NCBI GenBank assembly: GCA_001972305.1
Contig: BDDD01002033.1
Span: forward strand, 1-64,000
DNA length: 64,000 nucleotides
Origin: Cephalotus follicularis
Lineage: Eukaryota > Streptophyta > Magnoliopsida > Oxalidales > Cephalotaceae
Direction: 5' to 3'
Shown: in pieces, positions 1-9,991 of the stretch
Layout of the letters: the number at the start of each line of letters is the position of its first letter
Numbering within the stretch: the stretch's first letter is position 1
Made by a program: the position numbers and the translations under genes
Notes under the pieces: model-generated
What the model saw: only the letters and a program-made list of their open reading frames with translations
What the model was told of the DNA's origin: nothing
The model's database searches: none

Positions 1-748
1 ATATATTTAATTTAGTTGAGATGTAGTCTGGTGCGGGCTGAGCCCCCAGCATATAGATTATGATGAGATATATGAGGGTTGAACCCCAAAACATATAAAC
101 TGTGGTTTATCAGGTGGCATGGAGTCCGATGAACGAATACTTCATGCCGAAATTTCGAGAAATCCTAAGAGGTTGATTTTAATGGATTCATCACTTGAGG
201 TAATAGAATGATAATTCAGATCTAAATTGTAGTTTACTGAGGGCTAAGCCCATTTATGAACTGCTGATTCCTCCTTCGGGAGTGTGGAGATATAAATGTG
301 TTTTCTTTTCAGGGGGCATAGTCCGATAAACGAATACTACATGCCCGATTTTTGGGAGATTATAAGAGTTAAAATGTATTCAATTGAATATTTCGCTGAT
401 AGGATATGATTGTCTAAAGTTTTATAGCACTTTTGGGTATGATTGATGTATGACTGTTTGGATTGGACGAAACTACGCTGAATGTAAATATGTAGAATCC
501 TTACTGTTGGGAGATTGACAATGATTAACTGAATAAAGTGCTAATTGGAGTCATTGGAGTTGCGGAATAATAATAGGTGTTATGCCGAGTTCTTGGAGAC
601 CGAATGATACGGATACAGACTGTATGGTTACGGATTGTGCAGTCATAACCATATGGTTATGGATCGTATGATTATGAATGGTTGATATGGATGAGTTAGA
701 TTTCCGAGTAGGGAATCTCGGGACAAGATTCTTTTAAGGAGGGGAGAA
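1..748 (+). mobile_element. Remnant of Tekay/Del-like Gypsy element: LTR end and internal scraps
   Basis: Non-coding. Bases 1-480 resemble the right-hand part of the LTR of element A around 11455-11760: both share the stretch with 'ctgctgattcctccttcggg', the block reading 'cgaatacttcatgccg' and the run 'tttatagcac'. Within this piece the 'cgaatac..catgcc' block occurs twice (about 113-170 and 312-370), a local duplication. Bases 530-748 resemble the two ends of A's internal region. They finish with 'ctcgggacaagatt' and a purine tract (735-748) directly before the LTR at 749. No coding domain is left. Assignment to the A family is by eye; the left end lies outside the window. Confidence 0.6.
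735..748 (+). other. Polypurine tract (plus-strand primer) of the leftmost element
   Basis: Purine run AAGGAGGGGAGAA sits immediately before TGTAACACC. The same arrangement is seen before the 3' LTRs of A (15211-15222) and C (24507-24520). In LTR elements this tract primes plus-strand DNA synthesis and marks the 3' LTR start. Confidence 0.8.
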
Positions 749-1125
749 TGTAACACCCGAGGTTTTCGCAAAATGTAAGATTACGATTTTAATGTAATAT
801 TATTATGGAATTATTGAGAATAGTGAAATTCTTGAAAATGATGATGTTTTCCCTTTATAGGGTTGAGTTTTGAAAGAGGAATGATAAGGAAATGTTCTAA
901 GGCATTGCGCATTTAAAGCCGCAATTATGATGCTCGAAACGGCTAATAAAGTCTGTTTTAATGCGCGACAGTAAGGCCCTATGTTCGCATTATTATCACG
1001 ATTATTTTGGTTGCCGTTTGGATTATTTTGATCGCAATTTGCGGAATAATCGGGACCCAGGCTTTAGTATTTTGTCAGTAAATACTAAAGTAGAAGCAGA
1101 AATTATAAAGGGAAAGGGAGAAGGA

Positions 1126-1148
1126 CACGGGCGCATTACGCGCCCGTG
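1126..1148 (+). other. Perfect GC hairpin in LTR J
   Basis: Arms CACGGGCGC (1126-1134) and GCGCCCGTG (1140-1148) with a 5-base loop. The same hairpin occurs at the matching place in three other A-like LTRs (8376, 15539, 58907) with different loops, so the stem appears conserved while the loop varies. Confidence 0.8.
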
Positions 1149-1480
1149 CAAATGAAATAGACACAGTGAGAGAGGGAGAGACACCGGGAGAGACAGCGGG
1201 AGAGAGAGGGAGAGAGGACGTCGGGGACGACGCCGGAGGCAGCCACGTGACCGGGAGAGGACGGCGGACCACCCAGGCACACCGGCCGAAGGTAACTCCT
1301 CCTTTCCTCTTCTTTTTTTCTTCTTTTCTTCTTCCTCCCCGCAAATGTCGCCGCTTCTCCGTGCGTTTTTCGACGCCGGCAGCGTCGCGGATGGTATGGG
1401 TTGTGGTCTAAATGGCCTGCTCTATCCATTTCGACCACCATTGAGGCGTTTCACGGCCGGGATCGGCCGGTATGTGTTGG

Positions 1481-1652
1481 CTGAGTCGACTCAGCGAGTC
1501 GACTCATGGCCGCCTAAGACCGCGCGTTTGGCGCCGAGTCTTGGCGAGTCAAGAGCAGGGATGTGTTGACCAGGTGATTGTGTGACGTTTTTGGGTGTTG
1601 ATCGGACCTGTTGAGGTCCGGCGAGTTGACTCAGTGAGTCACGACTCGCTGC
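1481..1652 (+). repeat. GAGTCGACTC word cluster in LTR J
   Basis: Two adjoining copies of the palindromic word (TGAGTCGACTCA at about 1481-1492, then GAGTCGACTCA) and degraded copies near 1621-1652 (gagttgactcagtgagtc). Element A LTRs carry the same words at the matching place (about 8739, 8880 and 9020, and 15910-16195). Confidence 0.7.
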
Positions 1653-3292
1653 CGGCCGTGGCGCGGCGTTCGGCGCCGATTCCCAGTGGGTCCTGATCGG
1701 TTTTGAGTAGACCGTTCAATGTGGAACCCGTTGATGGGTGTTTCACCGCCTGGTTGTGTCGGCCAGATTCTGGCCGGCGTGTCGACGACGACAATGTCGG
1801 TTTCTGTGCGTCAATCGTAATGGAAATATATTGTGTATGCAGTTAGCGAGTTGGTAATTTGGTTCGACTATGGAGGGAAGTGATGATCGATAATTGGCAA
1901 CAACTTGAATATGTTCGGAAGTGAAACTGCGGCTCAACCTATTGGAAAACGTTTTTGATTGTTTTCAAGTATGCTGGTTATATATACCAGAAAATGTATG
2001 ATTTTAGAAATGCTCTGGTTTTATAAAACTAGAAGATGATTTTCAAAGATATTATGAAATGTATGATGAGTGAAAGGTTTTGATATAAATTATCAAAAAT
2101 AACGGACTTCGATAACATTTTGACTATGATTCTTACTGGGCTCTTAAAAGCTCACTTCTTGCAATGTTTTATTTTCAAATAAACTGTTTTCAGGGAACGA
2201 TCGAATGAAGAATACGAGCTTTAGAGGAAGCTCATAAGAAGATATGTCGGAAAGAAAGTATGTTATGCTATGATGTTTGTATAAGCGTTTCATAATGTAA
2301 GTTAAGGTTGTCTGCTGTGAAAGGATTTATATTAGACGATGTTTAAATGTAAACGTATATGATCGCAATAGTTTATGAAATGATGTTTCTGTTGAGTAAT
2401 GATGTCATGTTTTGAAGAGGATCTAAGCTTAAAATCAATTGTTATGATATATGTTATGATATAGGATGATCCTGTGTAAATGAATAAGAACATTATGGTT
2501 GATAACATCCTTAGATAAGATGAGCATGTTAAGGATTTCCGCTGTGTAATGTAATGTATTAAGTCATGAGTAAGAGTACGATACAAAAGGGAATGTCATG
2601 ATGAAAGAATGATGTTTAGTGTCGAATGTCGTAGGATATATTGGAGATTACGAGAAAGTAATGGATGATGTAAGCAATAAACAAGAATTTTTAAAATGTG
2701 ATAATTTCATTAAGAGTATGATGATTCTAAAGAATAGTGTCAAAAGTTGTAAGTACATTTTGATCCTGTGAAGCTATTGAACATGATATGATATATATAT
2801 CGTTAAATGATTTAAATGATTTGATGATTAAGGTTTCGCCCCACGTAACGCACCGACCCCGAAGTTCGCTTTGAGCATAAAGTGGGCTCGGATCGGGGGC
2901 GCTATAGTCCTTCTTCTCTGACCGTGGTCAGAGGAGGAGCAACAGAGTTGAGAGTATTGACTCGGGCCAAACTCCTGGAACTTTACAAGGGCTTTTCCAT
3001 ATGTGAAAGAACTGAGGCCCAATAGTGTAGCTTTTAGGGATCCTCTGGCGCAGAAACAATCTCATCTTGGCAGAAGATTAAAGCTGGCCTATGCCTGGCT
3101 CCTTCGCTGCCAACGGACTTCGTGCCACGAGCCCAAATCATTTGCTTAAGTAGCGTATTGAACACAACTTACACGTGGCATAAACAGAGCATTTACCGAC
3201 TCTGTCCCTTCGTTTCCCGCGTCTGATTTGACGGTTCACTCCTCAACCGTTGGATTTATGTGAGGTAGAGGGCCAGGATCCAAGCTATGGCC

Positions 3293-3299
3293 TATAAAA
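3293..3299 (+). promoter_or_regulatory. TATA box of the antisense unit in element B
   Basis: CCTATAAAAGG, a canonical plant TATA box, lies about 210 bases before the first open frame at 3509. The flanking 2907-3290 stretch has no coding signal and reads as an upstream promoter region. A start site near 3325 is expected from usual plant TATA spacing; this is inference. Confidence 0.65.
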
Positions 3300-3428
3300 G
3301 GATCCCTACTTCACTAAGCCAACCTTTTACGCCTTCAAACTCTCTTTTTTGCATTGTCGTTGTGAGCTCCTGATATTTACAGTGCCCTCAACCTTAATCT
3401 CCCTGCCATTCTCTCATCAAGGTCTTTG

Positions 3429-3508
3429 GTAAGTCGCCAGTCTTTTTGTAGCTCTAAGTCAAATCTGAGTCTTCCCTAGCTTCTTCTCTTTTTTTTTTGT
3501 CCAAATAG
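3429..3508 (+). other. Intron-like segment in the 5' leader of the antisense unit
   Basis: A strong donor (G|GTAAGT at 3428/3429), a long T-rich tract and an acceptor AAATAG (AG at 3507-3508) end exactly at the ATG at 3509. An intron of about 80 bases closing directly at the start codon is plausible for a plant transcript. There is no transcript evidence here. Confidence 0.55.
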
Positions 3509-4315
3509 ATGGCCAGAACTAAACAGACGGCTAGGCCTTCTCCTCCCTTAGAGGTCGAACCCCTGGCTATGGTGGTTCCCACCGCTGAAAATCCCCTTTC
3601 CTCTGAAGGTAGCCTGGGGGCTGCGGTGGGTGACCCTGCTGTTCCTGTCACTGAGGCTGACATCCCTGCCCCTGATTGCTTTGGTGTCAGCACTCTTTCT
3701 CGCGATGAGGTGCTTGCACTTTCTCGCAAGTACAATTTTCCTGCTGGGTTGAGGTTTAGTCTTCCCTCGGATCCTCGGCAGGTCACTGAGAGTAGGGAGG
3801 GCCTCTTCGCTATCTTTGAAGGCGCGCTCTCCCATGGTTTGAGGGTCCCGGTGCCCTCTTTCGGTCTCTCAATCTTGGAGACATTTCGTCTCCACCCTTC
3901 TCTTCTCCAACCTCAATCTTGGAGCTTCATCATAGGCTTCTTAGTTAGGTGTCTAGAGTCCGAGGTGACTGCGAAAGTAGGACTATTCAAAGAATTCCAT
4001 GTCATCTCGTCTTTGCCAGGAAAGCGTGGCTATTTCTTTAAGTCCCGCCCTGGTGTGAAGAAACTCCTCTTGAACCCTGCTAAATCCATCAAGAACTGGA
4101 GGAGGAGATACTTCCTCATAAAAAATTTCGAGGGGTTCACCCCCCCTGTCTGGTGTGACTCCATGGAAACTACACGCCTTAACAGGAGATCCCCTCTGAC
4201 AACAGCAGAGAACTTGGACTTTAATAAACTGTTGCGCTTGGAGCTCGAGGAGGTGAACTCTACTGTGGTTGAGGATCGTCTACTCCAAGCTGGGCTGACT
4301 GTAGTTCCCATCTGA
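3509..4315 (+). CDS. Antisense extra ORF 1 of Tat element B: 'putative gypsy-type transposon' (Transposase_28-like) protein with H3-like N-terminus
   Basis: An open frame of 268 residues on the strand opposite to B's gag-pol. Residues 1-9 read MARTKQTAR, identical to the histone H3 start, followed by PSPPLEVE with no further histone similarity. Residues about 70-200 (LSRKYNFPAGLRFSLPSD, then the part with HGLRVPVPSF, LHPSLLQPQSW and FLVRC, then YFFKSRPGVKKLL and WRRRYFLI) have the look of the plant domain catalogued as putative gypsy-type transposon (Transposase_28); its biochemical role is not known to me. It sits behind a TATA box and a leader intron signal and is followed 60 bases later by a second frame. 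The frame is open and looks whole over this length. Fit to the family is from memory of its motifs. Confidence 0.7.
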   Translation: MARTKQTARPSPPLEVEPLAMVVPTAENPLSSEGSLGAAVGDPAVPVTEADIPAPDCFGVSTLSRDEVLALSRKYNFPAGLRFSLPSDPRQVTESREGLFAIFEGALSHGLRVPVPSFGLSILETFRLHPSLLQPQSWSFIIGFLVRCLESEVTAKVGLFKEFHVISSLPGKRGYFFKSRPGVKKLLLNPAKSIKNWRRRYFLIKNFEGFTPPVWCDSMETTRLNRRSPLTTAENLDFNKLLRLELEEVNSTVVEDRLLQAGLTVVPI

Positions 4316-4375
4316 GGGTCATACTCGGCAGACATCGAGGACACCTCAGGGGGTGGGGGATCCCCAGACAAATCC

Positions 4376-5932
4376 ATGCCCCAAGAGATGGGGGAAAGCT
4401 GTATAAAGTTCTCATCTCCTCCAGTTTCTTACCTTCGTATATCTTCTATTGTCTTACTGTTTATTGTCATGTTGTTGACTTTCTTACCTCTTTTTCATGT
4501 AGCAATGGCTTCTCGGCGAGGATTTGATGCTCTCTTTGGTGCTACCAAGATCACCAAGCCTTCCTCTGCTGAAGCAGACAAGCAAAAGGCTGTCGCGGAA
4601 GCAGCCAAGCAAAAAGAGAAAGATGCTGCCGAGGGGGCTAGGCAGAGGGCAAAGGCCGCCGCCGAGGGGGCCAAGCAAATGAAGAAGGCTGCAGCGGCAG
4701 CGAAGGAGAAGGGATCCAAGCGTCCTACTGGAGGACGTTCCTCTGGTGGTCCTCCTCGCCCCCCAAGCAAGAAGGGGAAGTATGTGTCCGAGGTCGAGGT
4801 GGAGTCTGCTCTTGACAGGACTTCTAACAACCCCATCATCCTGCCTCCTCCTCGGGACTTGGAGAAGATGATTGAAGAGCTGGAGGGGGTTGGGAATGGG
4901 CCCTCCAGCCAGGACACGCAAGGGGTGCCATTCGCTCTCAGCTCCCTGTTCCTCTTCCCTGACGAGCTGAAGGAGAGGAAGGATTGGACCAATAAGGACC
5001 TTATCCATAACTCCCTGCGGAGCCATTTCAAGGTAAAGGGAGATCCTTTTCTTGTGCGCTTACATTCTTATGTGCTTTCTGTTCTCATTCATGTGTCTTC
5101 TTTGCAGGCTCTAAATGATCACCACCTCTTGGCCGAGAACTTCTCGATCATCTTGGAGAGGTATGACAAGGCAAGGGAGGAGCTGATGATAGAGATGGAA
5201 ACTTCTCGCATGGCCAAGGCTCGGCTTGAGGAAGTCCTTAAGGCCCAAGAGTTGGCTGTGGAGGAGAGGAACAAAGCTGTCCAAGAGAGGGACCAAATGA
5301 TAAAGGACCTCTCCAAGGTCAGTGACCAGTACCGGGCTCTGCAGAAGAAACATGAAGATTCTATCCGGAAGCAGGAGGAAAGGAAGGCTAAGTCAGTGGA
5401 GGACGCCCTTACAGAATTTAAGTCCTCGGACAAATTCCAGACCTTTATGGAAGCTTCCGTGGAAGATTACAAGGCTTCAGATGCCTTTGCTGATGAAGTC
5501 TTCAAGGAATCCGCTGAGTACTATCGTCGGGGGTTCTACACTTGTAGGAACTGGGTTAAAGCTCTGCATCCCGAGGTTCCCTTGGACGAGGTCGCCTACT
5601 GCTCGGTTGCCAAGGCTGCTGACTACTATCTTGATGGATATGAAGCCGAGGAGGTGAGGACCGAGGAAGCCTTGGAAGGAAGAGCTTGTCCAGGGGCCGC
5701 GGAAGAGGAAGGGGAAATCCTGCCTGCTCCTGAAGCCGTTGTCAGCCATGTAAACGAGGCTGGAAGAGATGGGTCAGATGCAGTAGTCGTTCCACTGCCT
5801 GACCCTGCGTTGGCCTTGGCTTCACTGGATTTCTCCTCGGATCTTGTCGCCCCCCAAACTCTTCAGTCTGGGACTTTTGTTCCTCCTCCTCCAGAGGATG
5901 AACCCTCTCTTGATGCTCCTCCCGTAGCTTAG
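4376..5932 (+). CDS. Antisense extra ORF 2 of Tat element B: Ala/Lys-rich and coiled-coil protein
   Basis: An open frame of 518 residues in the same direction as ORF 1. Residues 66-113 are an Ala/Lys/Glu-rich helix with repeats of the type AAEGAKQ. Residues 114-150 are basic and Gly/Pro-rich. Residues about 248-350 form a long charged heptad-like coiled coil. Residues 355-425 are a compact region with YYRRGFYTCRNW, and the tail after 425 is acidic and Pro-rich. The first 45 residues are doubtful: bases 4410-4502 are T-rich and end in TTTTCATGTAG, like a splice acceptor, so the apparent hydrophobic segment there is probably not protein, and the ATG at 4505 (MASRRGFD) is a likelier start. Bases 5033-5107 also look like an intron. 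Such coiled-coil tails are common in Transposase_28-type plant proteins; function unknown. Confidence 0.6.
   Translation: MPQEMGESCIKFSSPPVSYLRISSIVLLFIVMLLTFLPLFHVAMASRRGFDALFGATKITKPSSAEADKQKAVAEAAKQKEKDAAEGARQRAKAAAEGAKQMKKAAAAAKEKGSKRPTGGRSSGGPPRPPSKKGKYVSEVEVESALDRTSNNPIILPPPRDLEKMIEELEGVGNGPSSQDTQGVPFALSSLFLFPDELKERKDWTNKDLIHNSLRSHFKVKGDPFLVRLHSYVLSVLIHVSSLQALNDHHLLAENFSIILERYDKAREELMIEMETSRMAKARLEEVLKAQELAVEERNKAVQERDQMIKDLSKVSDQYRALQKKHEDSIRKQEERKAKSVEDALTEFKSSDKFQTFMEASVEDYKASDAFADEVFKESAEYYRRGFYTCRNWVKALHPEVPLDEVAYCSVAKAADYYLDGYEAEEVRTEEALEGRACPGAAEEEGEILPAPEAVVSHVNEAGRDGSDAVVVPLPDPALALASLDFSSDLVAPQTLQSGTFVPPPPEDEPSLDAPPVA
5033..5107 (+). other. 75-bp intron-like segment inside extra ORF 2
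   Basis: TTTCAAG|GTAAAG donor and a T-rich tract ending TTTGCAG|GC acceptor. The segment is 75 bases, a multiple of three, with no stop, so the frame stays open with or without it. The residues it would encode (220-244) are hydrophobic and unlike the charged surroundings, which favours an intron. No transcript evidence. Confidence 0.55.
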
Positions 5933-6012
5933 TTTTTGTAGGCTAGCTTTTTTCTTCTTTTTAACTTGTAATATTTTTCCTTTTAGTGAACTTGTAATCT
6001 TTACAATCTATA

Positions 6013-6018
6013 AATAAA
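6013..6018 (+). terminator. Poly(A) signal of the antisense unit
   Basis: AATAAA lies about 80 bases after the stop of ORF 2, preceded by T-rich and TGTAAT-type sequence (5970-6000), the usual arrangement of a plant 3' end. Confidence 0.55.
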
Positions 6019-7085
6019 GAGACTTTTTTGCACTCTTGGATCTCTGTCTATTATTTTTTATTTTTTGGATTGTGAGCCTGAAGTGTTTGTACTTGGCATG
6101 TATGTTCACAACTCCCTTAGGAATTTTGCCTTCACTTGGACCTTTGATTTCTTGTAGAAGTAGACACTACTCCAAAAGTACTCAAGTAACTTATCCAAGG
6201 TATTAATAAAAGACCTTTGCGTTCTCGGATCGTATCTTTGGTTGGTCTCTTGCATTGTGTTTGAGCTTTGCGTATACATACATGTGTTGATAGTTCCTTT
6301 AGGAATTTTAGCTTAGCCCAAATCATTAACTCTTCGTAGATGAGATCACTTAAGCTTAGCAGTCCTCGTAGGACACTTTACTTCAAAAGTGCTTAAGTAT
6401 TTGTAACTTAGTCCTCAAGAATTTTGTTGTACTCATAGACTAGGTTCTTAGTCTGCTCAGGCAAGTTCCTATGGGTTTGCCAAGGAGAGTATCATCTGAC
6501 CTATTAGGTTTTAGGACAGGTCGGCTGAGCTTGCAGTCCACATAGGGACACTTGTATTAAAGTGCTTAGTCCGACGAGCTTGATCGTTGCGAGTTCCCAT
6601 GGATTCGCCTTTCAAGTCACGACTTTAGGTCTGGTTAGACAAGTTCCCATGGTATTGCCAATCAGAATTTGCTCCCTGGGGAGTCTTAGTGCTTCCTTGG
6701 AAGCCTTTGGACGATCCTCGGAGGGAGTCCTTCGCATTTATGGTTTTAGGTGCTCCTTGGAAAGAAGCTTTTGGGTGCTCCTCGGAAGGTGGCTTTTGGG
6801 CATGCATCCTCGAGTCTTTTCTCGGACATCTGTTACCTCAGTCTGTTCGAGACCTGGGCTTGAGTTGGTTTTCTCTTGGGAGTAAGACTTAGTAAGATTT
6901 GGATCTCTGGATGCCCCCTTGGGGGCGTGGTCTGAGATGCTTAAAGCAAAGATTGAGGGAGTTGATCGGTGGCTGTTCAGAGGTTTGAGGACATGAACAT
7001 TGGACCTCCAGTCCCTTGCAAACTTGGAACTATGATACTGAACATAAATTTTGAAAAATTCAACTTCATTCAGTATATACATCTT
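6019..7085. other. Non-coding spacer of element B between the antisense unit and integrase
   Basis: No convincing protein. It contains loosely repeated phrases: 'ttaggaattttgcctt' and 'ttaggaattttagctt' about 180 bases apart, 'cttcaaaagtgcttaagta', and between 6690 and 6800 several copies of 'tgctccttggaa' or 'tgctcctcggaa'. It is B's 3' region, read on the minus strand after the end of pol. Confidence 0.55.
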
Positions 7086-7089
7086 ACAA

Positions 7090-8055
7090 TCATTGATAAT
7101 ACTTCCTCAGGTGCTCGGCATTCCAAGCTCTGGCGATCTCCCTACCCCCCAAAGTTTCAAGTTTGAATGTTCCTGGGCGGAGGACCCTTTTGATCTTGTA
7201 TGGTCCTTCCCAGGTAGGGGTAAGTTTTCCTCTGGTACCGGTAGGGTCTGCTATGGCTGAGTTGCGAAGGACTAGATCTCCTTGTCTTACTGGTCTGGGG
7301 CTTACCCTTTTGTTATATTAGCGGCTTACCCTCTGCTGGTAGGCTGCAACTCTGATCGCAGCCTTATCTCTTAGTTCTTCCACTAGGTCGAGGATGCATC
7401 TGAGACCTTCTTCATTATTGTCTTCAGTGAAATGTACAACTCTTGGTGATTGTACTCCAATCTCTACTGGTATCATAGCCTCTGCCCCGAAACATAGACT
7501 GTATGGGGACTCACCGGTTGTAGTCCGAGGAGTTGTTCTGTATGCCCATATCACGCTTGGTAACTCCTCCGTCCATCTTCCTTTGCTATCTTCTAAGCGC
7601 TTCTTCAAGCCCGAGATGATTTCTCTGTTGATCACCTCGGCTTGACCATTGCTTTGAGGGTAGGCTACTGAGGTAAGCCTATGTTCTATCCTCCACTCTT
7701 TGCAAAAGTCACGGAAGGCTTGGCAATCAAACTGCTTACCATTGTCTGTGACAATCGTCCTCGGGACTCTGAATCTGCAGATGATTGACTTCCATACGAA
7801 GCTCTCCGTGTTCTTCTCTGTAATTGTGGTCAGAGGTTCAGCTTCCACCCACTTAGTGAAGTAATCTACTGCTACAATGAGGAAATTCCTCTGGCCTGTC
7901 GCCATAGGTAATGGTCCGACGAAGTCCATTCCCCATTGTGCAAAGGGCAATGGGGCTGTGATAGACGTCAAAGGTTGAGAAGGTCTTCTACTTATGTTTG
8001 CGTTCCTCTGGCACTTATCATACCTCCTCACTAAGTCTATAGCGTCTTGATGCAT
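7090..8055 (-). pseudogene. Element B integrase: catalytic core and C-terminal part
   Basis: Minus-strand sequence carries a retroviral-type integrase core: WGMDFVGPLP (first Asp), VTDNGKQFD (second Asp), and SNGQAEVINREI (the Glu region), then the C-terminal part with EGPYKI and FKLETL toward 7100. Integrase joins the DNA copy to the chromosome. The zinc-binding N-terminal part lies at 16768-16990, separated by insertion of element A at codons for the start of the core. The closest family type is Tat/Athila-like Gypsy. A fossil: broken by the A insertion and at least one other change. Confidence 0.85.
8051..8055 (+). repeat. Target site duplication of element A (left)
   Basis: TGCAT, repeated exactly at 16768-16772. 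It shows A entered B's integrase as one event. Confidence 0.95.
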
Positions 8056-8375
8056 TGTAAGGCCCCAAATTTCATAAATAATTATTTTAATATTGGCACA
8101 GTGTATGGCCGTATTGAGCCGATGGAGCCCGAATTAATAAAAGGCATCGGGTATTGGAGCCACAAATCGTAAGGCCCGAAATGATTACTAAAGCTCATTT
8201 CTGATGCGCGACAATAAGGCCCTATGCTCGCATTTTTATTGTGATTATTTTGGTACCCGTTCGGATAATTAATATTGTCGTTTGCGGATTAAACGGGATC
8301 CGTGCCTTAGTATTTTGGCTGGTAAATACTAAAGAAGATGCAAAAAAGTTAAAGATAACAAAAAAAAAGATAACA

Positions 8376-8398
8376 CACGGGCGCATAAGGCGCCCGTG
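8376..8398 (+). other. GC hairpin in 5' LTR of A
   Basis: Arms CACGGGCGC and GCGCCCGTG, loop ATAAG. Perfect 9-bp stem, matching the hairpins at 1126 and 15539. Confidence 0.8.
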
Positions 8399-9600
8399 CG
8401 TGAAAGAAGCAGGAGACGCATTGAGAGGGAGAGATATCGGGAGAGATCAGTGGGAGAGAGGGAGAGCTCGGTGCCGGAAAGGACGACGACGCCGGACCAG
8501 GAGCTCACCGGTCAGAGCCTCCACCCCCGACGGTATGCCTTCCTTCTTCTCTTCTCTTTTCTTCTTTTTCTTCCCGTTTTCTTCTCCCCGACGTCGCCAC
8601 TTTTATGCCGTTGCCGAACGTTCCATCGCCGGTTAGCGTCGTTGGAGGGTCCGGTCTTCACCTAGGAGGCCGGATACACCTATTTCAGTGGCTGATTTGG
8701 CGTCATTTGGCCAGAAACTGCCGGATTTAAACTGACGGGTCGACTCAGCGAGTGACCCGCTGCCACTTTGACCGTGCTTTTAGCGCCGAGTCACGGTGAG
8801 TTAAGGCCACCAATGGACTGATTGAAGGATTTTAAGGTCGGTCAAGGCGTTGTTTGGCTGGAATCGGCCGGAATGTGAAGGCTGAGTCAACCCAGCGAGT
8901 TTGACTCGCTGCCTACTATGACCGCCGGTTCCTTGGCGAGTCTCGGCGAGTTTGAGGTGGGGATGTGTTAACCTGATGATGGTGTGGCGATTTCGGGTGG
9001 TGACCAAAGTTATGGGTGACCGGCGAGTTCACTCAGTGAGTTGAATCACTGCTGGCCATGACAGCGCGTTTCACGATGAGTCACGGTGAGCCTCCGATGG
9101 TTTTGAACATGTCGTCCAATGTGGAACCTGTTTTTGGGTTTCGCCGGAGCTAAATGAGTTGGTCGGAAACTGGCCGAAACTCCGATGGCGGCTGTTCTTG
9201 GTTTCCGTGTGCAGAGTGTAACGGAAATGTGTTGTGCATGCAGGATAAAGGAAACGATCAAGGATAAACGAAACGTTCAAGGATAGAGGATTTCCGAGCT
9301 TTACGAGCTCAGTTAATACGAGGAAGGTTATACTATTGCTTGCATTACATTCATGCATTCTAAATGATTATTTGGATTGATATGTGTACGAATTGTACTT
9401 GCATGGATGCATGATTGTATACATATATATGATTGCATATGGCATATGATATAAGGGTTCGATATTGAATTAAGAGATGAATTCTTTACTTCTCTTAATT
9501 CACGGGAGATGGGATGAATCTTAAAGGGTTTTGAACCGTTTTGGACATTGTTCCATTGATTTACAAACTCTTTCACAAATTACATTTTCAATCAAAAACC

Positions 9601-9780
9601 GTCGACGCTTTATGCTTTCAAAACTAAACTTATCGACGCTTTTATGTGTTAAACTTACAGTCGACGCTTTTATGAGTTAAACCAAACAATAGACGCCTTA
9701 TGCTTTAAAACAAACCATTGACGCTTTATACTTGTGCTTTTTAAAACTGTTGACACCCGGGGCTAAGCATAGACGCTTAG
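9601..9780 (+). repeat. GTCGACGCTT array in 5' LTR of A
   Basis: About seven spaced units, from GTCGACGCTTTATGCTTT through variants (ATCGACGC, ATAGACGCC, ATTGACGC, GTTGACACC, ATAGACGC), roughly 25-35 bases apart. The spacers keep a loose 'tatgctttaaaac' theme, so tandem duplication is likely part of its origin. Confidence 0.8.
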
Positions 9781-9991
9781 TGCCCTATTCAGCCAAAACA
9801 CACCGTTTTACATGGTTTACCATCCAAAATGGGTTTATCTTCAACCAAATTCAATAGAAAGCCTCCCTAAGGCTTTGTAACCTATGGAAATCCTTATGTA
9901 TCACTTTTGATTTCTAAATCGATGTTCAAGTGAAGTTTTAAGGAAAGTACTCAATAAAAGAATTTTACGCAAATGGTTTCTAAATGGTTTT

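Larger units (their letters stand above)
749..2906 (+). repeat. 3' LTR (family J, mosaic Tekay-like), about 2.16 kb
   Basis: Starts TGTAACACCC right after the purine tract and ends in GGGGGCGCTATA. The end matches the end of solo LTR S2 (47498, ...CGGGGACGCTACA) apart from small changes. The left half resembles element A: the block with 'aaggccctatg', the GC hairpin, then a purine-rich stretch with repeated GAGAG and a GC-rich zone with GAGTCGACTC words. The right half (about 2140-2906) instead follows S2: 'cttactgggctc', 'ttttcaggga', 'gagctttagaggaagctc' and 'ccccacgtaacgcac'. No genes. The open frames across 1023-1569 are translations of purine-rich or GC-rich LTR sequence. The right flank at 2907 is element B. 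Confidence 0.75.

Noticed and set aside
1023-1569. Overlapping Arg/Ser/Pro-rich frames in LTR J (and the equivalents at 8396-8665 and 15563-15903)
   Set aside because: They lie in purine-rich and GC-rich LTR DNA on both strands and shift frame between related LTRs, so no shared protein exists.
3509-4315. A histone H3 gene or H3 pseudogene
   Set aside because: Only the first nine residues match H3; the core histone fold is absent and the rest fits a plant retroelement domain.
4430-4505. Signal peptide or membrane segment at the start of extra ORF 2
   Set aside because: The hydrophobic residues come from a T-rich stretch ending in an acceptor-like AG; it is probably non-coding.
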